From Fomes fomentarius (Eukaryota > Basidiomycota > Agaricomycetes > Polyporales > Polyporaceae): a DNA stretch of 64,000 bases. Shown here piece after piece: positions 56,834-64,000 of this stretch. The notes under the pieces are model-generated. The model did not search any database, was not told the origin of the DNA, and was given only the letters and a program-made list of their open reading frames with translations. The position numbers and the translations under genes are program-made. The stretch's first letter is position 1. Each line of letters opens with the position of its first letter. The stretch lies in NCBI GenBank assembly GCA_022606135.1, contig JABYQN010000002.1, positions 2,790,001-2,854,000 of the forward strand, written 5' to 3'.

Positions 56834-58445
56834 ATGTTCCGTCCGCTTCTCCTCCTCCTCTCTTCCGCGACCGGTTCATTGGCACTCTATGCGCCGCCGA
56901 CTGGGGTTATTACGGTGGGCCCAAAGGGACAATACTCCAAGCTATCCACAGCTCTTGGGGATACCTCCAGCACGGTGAGATCTTGAGATGGATCAATTCT
57001 TCTGGTGAATGCTAACGATTCCGAACTAGGAATACTTCGTGTATGCGGGGACATACATGGACACGGTTACCATCACCCGCCCAAATATCACAGTGTACGG
57101 GCAAACTCTTTCCCCCGACTCGTACATAGGCAACAGTGCGTTACATTCGGCGTCCGACATGTCCGAAGATCTTGCGTTGACGTTGGGTTATCGTGGGAAG
57201 CCGTGACTATCACGAACAACATACCTGCTTCCGTCGCAGGCTCGAACGACAAGAGCGGAACCGTGCAGATACATGCCAGCAATGTATCCTTGTACAACCT
57301 TAACATCGCGAACACGTATGGGAAGGTACGTCAAATGTGTACAGATCGCGCCCGGGTTTCTGCTGGATCCGGACTGCTGCGCTGACTCGTGTTGTCCCTA
57401 TCGGTGCTGTATGTAGCCTGTCGAACAGGTTCGTCTGTCTCGCTCGGCGTCTTATGTTGGCAAAGAGACGTACAATATTACCCACAGGCGCAAGCCATCG
57501 CGCTCAGCGTACAGGCTGGTCTCTTTGGAGGCTATGGATTGAGAATATCTGGGGACCAGTGAGTGGGGCGCCACTTCTACCGCGAAACGCCTATGCCATT
57601 GGCCATTAGAGATACACTGCTAGCAAATGTCGGAACGTAAGGAAATACTCGTCCATCGAACGAGTGGTATGAGCTGCTCACAAAGTAGCAACTAATAATA
57701 TAGTCAATACTACGCAAATAGCTGGATCGAGGGGGCAGTGGACTTCGTGCGTCTATCTCGGCCTCTCGTTCATCTCACAGAGTTTTGATCTCGAGCCAGA
57801 TCTTCGGACAGAAAGCTTCGTATGCATTTCTTTCGCGGGCGTTCCGTGGCTGCCCTCAACGCTTCCTGACAGGATGTGGATCACCCGTTCAATTATTCAC
57901 GTAAGGCTGACCATACTCCTCTCGTACTCTGCACCGACTGACCTCTTCTCCGCAATTGGGCAGACAATCCGGGACGGGAACATCACCGCGTCCGGGCGCT
58001 CAAGCGACGATGCGTTCTGGTACGTCATTGACAAGTCAATCATCCAAGGCAACGGATCGCAGACGTACCTGGGCCGGCCCTGGGGCGACCACGCGCGCGT
58101 AGTCTATCAGTACTGCTGGCTAGGGAACAGTGTTCCTGCAGCCGGCTGGGCGCCATGGCACAGCGAGTAAGCCACCCCCGTCCACGTCCACTGTGCCTCG
58201 TGCATCTGCTCATTGTGCTTCAGTGACTTGCGGTATTTTTGCTTTTCGTGAGATTCCATCCTCCGGTCCGTCGCTGACTTTGGACGCATGCCCGCAGCAT
58301 CGACCACGTAAACTTCGCCGAGTTCAGGAACACGGGTCCCGGCGCATCAGGCAGGCGCGCGAACTTCAGCACCCATCTATCCGCACCGATATCTATCCAT
58401 ACTGTACTCAACTCGACCGAATGGATTGACCCAGCGTTCTTGTGA
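56834..58445 (+). CDS. Secreted pectin methylesterase (CE8), copy 2
   Basis: Tandem paralogue of the preceding gene. The signal peptide is MFRPLLLLLSSATGSLALYA. Motifs after splicing are EYFVYAGTYMDTVTITRPNI, NTVTITNNIPASVAGSNDKS, NLNIANTYGKPVEQAQAIAL, SGDQDTLLANVGTQYYANSW, IEGAVDFIFGQKAS, GNITASGRSSDDAFWYVID, YLGRPWGDHARVVY, IDHVNFAEFRNTGPGASG and EWIDPAFL. Catalytic Asp, Gln and Arg are all present. Intron positions match copy 1, including the 12-base exon (57417-57428, PVEQ), but the 10-base exon near the 3' end of copy 1 is absent here. The pair arose by tandem duplication and both appear functional. Confidence 0.93.
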
Positions 58446-61400
58446 TGAATTGTTGTTCTCTTTTTTTGGAGATACGTGCTTAGTTGCCCGCAAGGGGGAA
58501 TGCCAATTGCGTCACTTTGTACGACGTCGATTACTACCGGCTGCATTCGAAGCGTCGACGTAACACGGGCAATTCCGAACTCCGTGGCCGCGTTCCCAGA
58601 AGGGTACGACCACGCACTGCGACATGAGACAACTTCAGGTAAGTCTATACCTTATGATAGATCAAATGACGTGGGCTCTGTTTCCTCCGCCCAAAAACCT
58701 TAAAAGAAAGTGTGAGTTTCACAAGGCTTGCTGGGTTGGGTCTACAAGCTTGACTTACCTGTCCTAGGAATGTATCTTAGGCCATTTTAGGCCAGGGATA
58801 AGGGGTTTAGCTTGCCGCGTGGAACGTTTGATTTAGTCCCGCAAAAGATGCGATCTTTGCAGTGTGCAATTGCATTTGCCAGCCTCTGCCACAAAGAGTC
58901 TTCAATGGGTTCCATTCATGTCATCCTGATGGCATGTATTTTCTGGGTGAATCTCTATGCTCATGATTTTCCATGACTACGCCAGGTGCAATATCAATGA
59001 GACTGCGATCAACTTCAAGTTGTAAGTACGGCGCCCCGAGTCACTGGCCTGAGTCTGAAACGTACCAGACCTTTCGCGCAGGTAATGGCATTACCACCCT
59101 TGTTTTGTGTCACGCTGATCGGCATCTTCGCGTTTAAGGGGACCAGATTATTTGTGCCCCCTTCGGATGCCCCCAAGTCATGGCGTTGCACTGCATCTCA
59201 GCCAGGTCCGCCGCGGATCTGGTATCTAACATCCGCCCCGGCGTCGGCAACGTCTGCACACGGCCAAACAGTCCAGCTATATGAACCCAGGGGAGCTAGT
59301 AGTATTGTGCTCTCCACACTTGGTTCGAGCGTCGACTTGATCCACTCAAGTATCCGATAGTTCGCTCCAAAGCGGAGTATAGCCCGGTATGCCCGACACG
59401 GAGATAGCGACTTGGAAGACGTCAACCTATGTGACCTTTCACTTGTTGTGGGGTCACTCTTGCATGTCGGCATCTTCCAGTCAACTCGCATCCGAATGCC
59501 CGTGCAGAACAGTGAATGATCCATCCAGGATCCATCCTCAGTATGCGTCGCTTCGATGCCGGCACCGGCATTTCGCGTGGCCTATGCGGCTAAAGAATGC
59601 CGTTCCAACCGGGGACCTGTCATAATACTGGCGACGCGCGCAAGTTCTGCCCGGGTGTTATGCGGGTGCCGCGCGAATTGTATGCGGAGCATTCACACGA
59701 ACCTTGGAGTTCTGTGAGGCTGAGCATCAGGGAATCACACAATGAGAATGAGGGACCTCTGATTTACCGCTAAGCGTCGTTGTACGGGAACAAGCTGTCT
59801 CTCTATTCAGTAAATCTGGATGTTAGGTTGCAGTCTGGCACCCGCGCGCACAGGCACCGCTCTCTCAGGCTACATGTGCAGCCCGTCCATGATCGAGTTC
59901 GGCTGATACTGACTATGGGCGCAGTTGGGTCACTACTGCACTATTCGCACACAACGATACGTAACACTGTTCCGGAAGGATCACGCACTTTGAAGAGACT
60001 ATTGTCCCGGCAGACAACTCAACAGCCGCTGGGAATACGGCCAATATCAGTATAGTATGCAAGTCCTCCCACTCTTAGATGGCCGCTCTCTCGACACAGT
60101 ATTCATCAGCGTACCTGGGAAGTTCAACCACACGAAGCAACCTCAAGCGGCTCTTCACAAGCCCATCCTAGAGAGTGTGGTATCTCGCGGTCATCACACC
60201 GTCCTGCGGTAGCCTGTGGTTCTGGCAGGCCGAGTCACGCCCACTATTATCAAACGTTCTCTCGTCTTTGGTTCAACCTCCGCACACCGGTGTAGTGGCC
60301 CATGCACACTCACACTGTCCAGTGCATTCGGGTATCTCATTTCCTAAGAACATGACAATGGCATTACCACAGGGTAACGTAACAGAGATGTGTACGCATG
60401 GCCACGCCGGTTCCGCATGTTCTTATTTGAGTGTTCGACCCCATCCCATCCCTTGGCACAGACGTTCCCTCTGCTCCCCTCGCACCGTGACCAACTCCGA
60501 CCTTTGCAACCGGTGAGATTGCAAGTCGGGCTTAAGACGTCAGATGAAACGGTCGCGGCCAACTTGCCGCCGCACTGTAACAGACAGTTCCAAATAGAAG
60601 ACTCCTCTGAAATTTGAAACTCTTCCTTGTCCGCGTCCGTCGCTTCATGGCTGGAAAGGGAACCACAGAATGAGCCAGACATGCATTCTGGTCGACGGAA
60701 GTGCTGTGATAGCCCTTCGGTACAGACCACATCAATAAGCCTTCGTTCCCCCCCTGAACCTTCCCCAGCTGAGAAGCTTCAAGACGCGGTCGGTGTGGGG
60801 TGCGTCCTCAAAACCGGCATTTCTACATATGGTGACGGCCCCTGCGGCGTTGAGAGACTCCGCTTGTCCGTGCAAGGCGTCTAAGAACGGTGGATAACGG
60901 TGAGGCGTTTGTAGCCTTGACCGAGTTGCCCGCAGTGTTGTCACTGATCCCTTTGCGGACGCGCATATCTACAACCAGGTTCGGTACGAGAGACTCTCTC
61001 TAGTTCGAGCACGGCGAACTCAAGACTCTCGTGACTCGGGCCGGGCCGGGCCGGGGTGCAGCCATGGCAGTGGATCGCGGTGAGCCGAAGAGCAAGAGGG
61101 TCAAGGGTTAACCACACTGCGGGCAGCAGGCCTGGACTGGTCGAGGTGAACCGACGAGTGGAATGCATTGCGTCATTGTGTACGAATCGTCTGTCAAGTG
61201 TCCCGGGAAACACCGACCGATCTGACCCGAACTGTAGGACCCATCTGGAGGGATCTGGGCCTGGCGAGTGGTGATTAGATAGATCTTATTAAATGCCGGT
61301 CAGGGCTGCTCGACGCGTGCGCACGGACAGCACTTGTCTGACTGAAGCCTATACCTTCGTATTGATCACCGATTCCTCCCGACCTTTCCCGACCCTCCGA

Positions 61401-61553
61401 TTTCGCGCGTGATTCCTGTCTTGTGCCTGTCGACCTTGGGACTAAAGTCCAATAGTGCATGGCTAACTACATATGTACAGTACTTACACGCCGAGTCAGA
61501 TAGAATGTAACCAGGGATTCACTACTTACTATACACCTCAAGCATACCGCGTT
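58446..61553. other. About 3.1 kb without recognisable gene
   Basis: Longest gene-free stretch in the window. Open frames are short, and no pectin methylesterase motif or transposase signature was found. Distinctive words are the perfect palindrome GGTAATGGCATTACC at about 59080-59094, a related half-site word near 60350 and a GGCCG tandem run at about 61035-61055. A plus-strand frame from 59085 begins with a hydrophobic signal-like stretch (MALPPLFCVTLIGIFAFKGT) but has no supported continuation. It may be a decayed repeat-rich area. Confidence 0.5.
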
Positions 61554-63077
61554 TCAGCCGCCCAGCATTCGCAGAGCGGTTCTCAGTTCCTTGATCGCTT
61601 GCTCTGCATCCTCGTAGTCCAATGCAGATATCGCATACTTGCAGTGCTTCTGCACGCGCGAGACTACTTGAGGTGTCAGTTCAGCAGGTGTGATCGTTAT
61701 TGTCGATGTCGCGATGTCAGACGCAGGACTCGTGACGGGAGGTGGATGTGCATATGGATAAGAGGCGCTCGGTGAGGGCACTGTGGGCGCAGGCGGGCGC
61801 ACAGGCCACGCACTCGGCACTGAAGGAGATGATGGTTGGGGAGCCGCTGCATATGGGTACTCGGGAGCAGATGGATAGGCAGGATGGCCCTCGAAGGGGG
61901 GCCCGGATGGTTGAGATTGTATTGAAGGGTTTACGATGACCTGCACGGAAAAGGGGTCTTCCTCCGGTCCTCCCAGACCGGGGGTCTCCAGGCCGCCAAC
62001 TACAGACGGAGAAAAATGAACTGCTTTCTCTGCAGATGCGGGAGGGGTGATTTCGGCGTCGATGTCCTCCTCGCTCTTGCCTTCAAGCTCTCCAGACACA
62101 TATGCTTTGCGCGTTCTGCCTCCGCTCTCAGGTGGAGACCCCCCGGGTAGACTTGCAGGATTGACCCCATCCTGGAGATGGAATCCAGGGGTGCCAGGAG
62201 TCGCTATCGTACTCCAGCTTCCTGGGCTTTGCGGAGGCAGGGGGGGTGCAAGCCCATCTGGAAGGTGTGCTCCGAGCTGATGGGGATGGTCCGCTTGGGA
62301 AAGGTTAGTGAGTTGAGGGGGAGAAGTGGAGCGAATGGGAGGCGAAGACTGTTTAGAGGGAAGCGGGAATGAAGCGGATGGAGGCGTAATGGGTGGTGGC
62401 ACCATGTTCAGGTCGGGCAAGTCGGGGGCTGCGGCAAGCGTTTCGTCGGCTGCGGACCCCACAGGACCCGCAGTGGGTTTACGTCCCTCGCGGAGGGCTT
62501 TGGAGATGTCCGCTGCCTTCCACTTGGCGTACTTGATCTTCTCATCGATGGAGGGGATATCTATTGCACCTTTTTCCGAGTCGAAGATATGGAGAAGCTC
62601 CAGAAAATTGGATGCAGCAAGGAACTTTCTCGCAGTATTTCTGCGGGCGAGACAATGGGTTCGTGCGGTAGAGAGTAGAAGAAGTCGCTGAGGCGCACCT
62701 GGTGATGTTACCGCTTCTGTCCTCATTATCCGCTCCTGCAAAGACTCGAAGAGCGAAATTCTCGATGTAGGCTATGCTCGCAGCTTCGTCATGGACGGCG
62801 TCGTTGGACTCTAGTTCTGTCTTCATGCGCTCCAAGAGCCCAAGAAGTTCAAACAGGAAGCGACGGGCAGCAGAGTCTTTCAGCTTGAGCGCGATACCCT
62901 GCTGAGCCGCATAATATGCGCCTGGACAAGGGGATGAGCAACGAGTGGTAAAGAGCGGACGGTGTACATACACCAGTAGGAAATGACGGGGTCATTGTTG
63001 GCGAGCTCGTCTGCGCGCTGGAGATGGGGGGTGATAGGCCTGAGCTCTGGGGGAATGGGCGGGAGCGAGAGGACCAT
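61554..63077 (-). CDS. VTA1: Vacuolar sorting protein VTA1 (LIP5)
   Basis: Activator of the ESCRT-III-disassembling ATPase Vps4 in multivesicular body sorting. The start is MVLSLPPIPPELRPITPHLQ. The N-terminal tandem MIT-like region includes RADELANNDPVISYWCAYYA, AQQGIALKLKDSAARRFLFE, ESNDAVHDEAASIAYIENFA and RKFLAASNFLELLHIFDSEK. A conserved IKYAKWKAADISKALREG block follows. The central part is a long Pro/Ser-rich linker. The C-terminal Vps4-activating dimer domain is VQKHCKYAISALDYEDAEQA and ELRTALRMLGG. Two introns in the 5' half join in phase. The gene faces the dehydrogenase gene head to head with about 270 bases between starts. Confidence 0.93.
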
Positions 63078-63346
63078 GGCGGGTTTCGACGTGACCGCGA
63101 AGACAGTCGGGAATCGAGATGGGTCTCGCCTCCACAGACGCGCCCCCTCTACAGACGCCCGTGATGTCACCCTTCCGTGAATGGAAGGACGCCTGCCGTA
63201 TCGATGTTGCGGGGCACTCAATCCTCCCTCTGCCATGACGCCCCCTTCGTCCGTTTCTGACGTCACTCGCTCTTGTCCGCCCATATAACCCCTGTGAAAG
63301 TTCGTACGTGACAGCAATCGTTTCCTCGTCCAAACTCACTCACGAA

Positions 63347-64000
63347 ATGGCACCCCACGTCCCAGAGCAATACAAGAAAGGCTGGAAACCTCCCTTCCAG
63401 CAGCAGGAGACAGCGCCAGGCAAGCAGCGGAAGCTTGACCCACCCCCGCTCGACGACATCACCGCAGATGGAAAGCTGTACAAGGCTGCAGGAAAACTCG
63501 AGGGCCGGAAGGCTCTCATCACCGGCGCGGACAGTGGGATTGGGCGAAGTGTAGCCCTGCTTTTTGGTGGGTACATGTGTGTTCGTTGAACATAGAGCGA
63601 CCCGTATACAATAAAATCGCTGTAGCACTCGAGGGCGCGGATCTGACTCTGCAGTTCCTCCCAAGTGAAAAGGGAGACCTCAAGGACATAGTTGATCTTA
63701 TCAATAAAAAGACAACGAGCTCTCGCAAAATCCTCAATGTTGAGTACGACCTTAGGGAGGAGCAGACATGTCAGGAACTGGTGAAGAAGCATCTCGACTT
63801 CCACGGCACGCTAGACGCTATGTATGTGTTTCGTGGTATGTCCGTATATATCAGATACTAATTCGCAGGACACAGTGTCCTTAACCATGGAACGCAGAAT
63901 GCTAACAAGTACCTTCCAACCCTCCCCACGAAGCAATGGAAAGAGACCTTTGATACCAACATTCATTCATTCTTCTACATCTGTAAAGTGAGTTGTTGTA
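63347..64000 (+). CDS. Short-chain dehydrogenase/reductase, 3' truncated by window
   Basis: NAD(P)-dependent oxidoreductase of the extended YhdG/YghA-like SDR group. The start MAPHVPEQYKKGWKPPFQQQ is followed by the group-specific N-terminal extension with KLDPPPLDDI. The cofactor-binding glycine motif is ALITGADSGIGRSVALLF. Downstream are ALEGADLTLQFLPSEKGDLK, ILNVEYDLREEQTCQELVKK and IVLNHGTQNANKYLPTL, the position of the usual NNAG motif, replaced here by NHGT. The last visible exon ends THIHSFFYICK-like sequence and a GTGAGT donor follows, so the catalytic Tyr-Lys lies beyond the window. The second intron uses the ACACAG acceptor, not the GCAG seven bases earlier, which would shift frame. 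Confidence 0.88.

Overview
The window is nuclear DNA of a filamentous basidiomycete, most likely an Agaricomycete. Almost every gene is split by short GT-AG introns of about 50-65 bases, genes are densely packed on both strands with no operons, and the products are eukaryotic core proteins plus fungal ones (septin CDC3, BCK1-type MAPKKK, Cas1p-type O-acetyltransferase, nuclear-proteasome tether STS1, small cysteine-rich secreted proteins, pectin methylesterases). The exact species cannot be read from the sequence. Gene models were spliced by eye from frame continuity, splice consensus and family conservation, so individual junctions can be off by a few bases.

Layout: 1-3.9 kb holds the 3' part of a D-2-hydroxyacid dehydrogenase, importin-alpha (with an apparent one-base frameshift) and LSM5 (with a GC-AG intron). 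4.1-8.1 kb is an accessory island on the minus strand with two intact paralogous cysteine-rich secreted proteins, one pseudogene of the same family and one copy of a dispersed repeat. 8.8-22.5 kb is housekeeping: mitochondrial bS16, an acyl-CoA-binding ankyrin protein, succinate-CoA ligase alpha, a transportin-3/Mtr10 importin, septin CDC3, a small orphan, a nitrilase, mitochondrial mS35 and a CXXC zinc-binding protein (DUF866). 22.7-36.7 kb encodes signalling, turnover and RNA proteins: an IQ-motif protein, a BCK1-like MAPKKK, GID8, RRP15 and an ankyrin-DIL protein. 37.2-45.7 kb carries the second repeat copy, a dienelactone-hydrolase/SnoaL-like protein, a rhomboid protease and a two-domain Cas1p-type O-acetyltransferase. 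46.4-54 kb has STS1/Cut8, two lineage-specific unknown proteins and a REX4-like protein that has lost most of its catalytic acids. 54.5-58.5 kb is a tandem pair of pectin methylesterases, followed by about 3.1 kb without a recognisable gene, then VTA1 and the 5' part of a short-chain dehydrogenase.

The genes do not form one pathway. Two places show local duplication and specialisation: the secreted cysteine-rich family (signal peptide, LysArg processing site, intron exactly at that site) and the pectin methylesterase pair (same intron-rich architecture including a 12-base exon), which fits plant-tissue or litter degradation. No CRISPR array, tRNA, rRNA or intact transposon was found. The most unusual observations are the apparent pseudo-exonuclease at 51.5 kb, the intron placement in the secreted family, the frameshift in an essential importin gene, and a possible undescribed multi-exon gene divergent from STS1.
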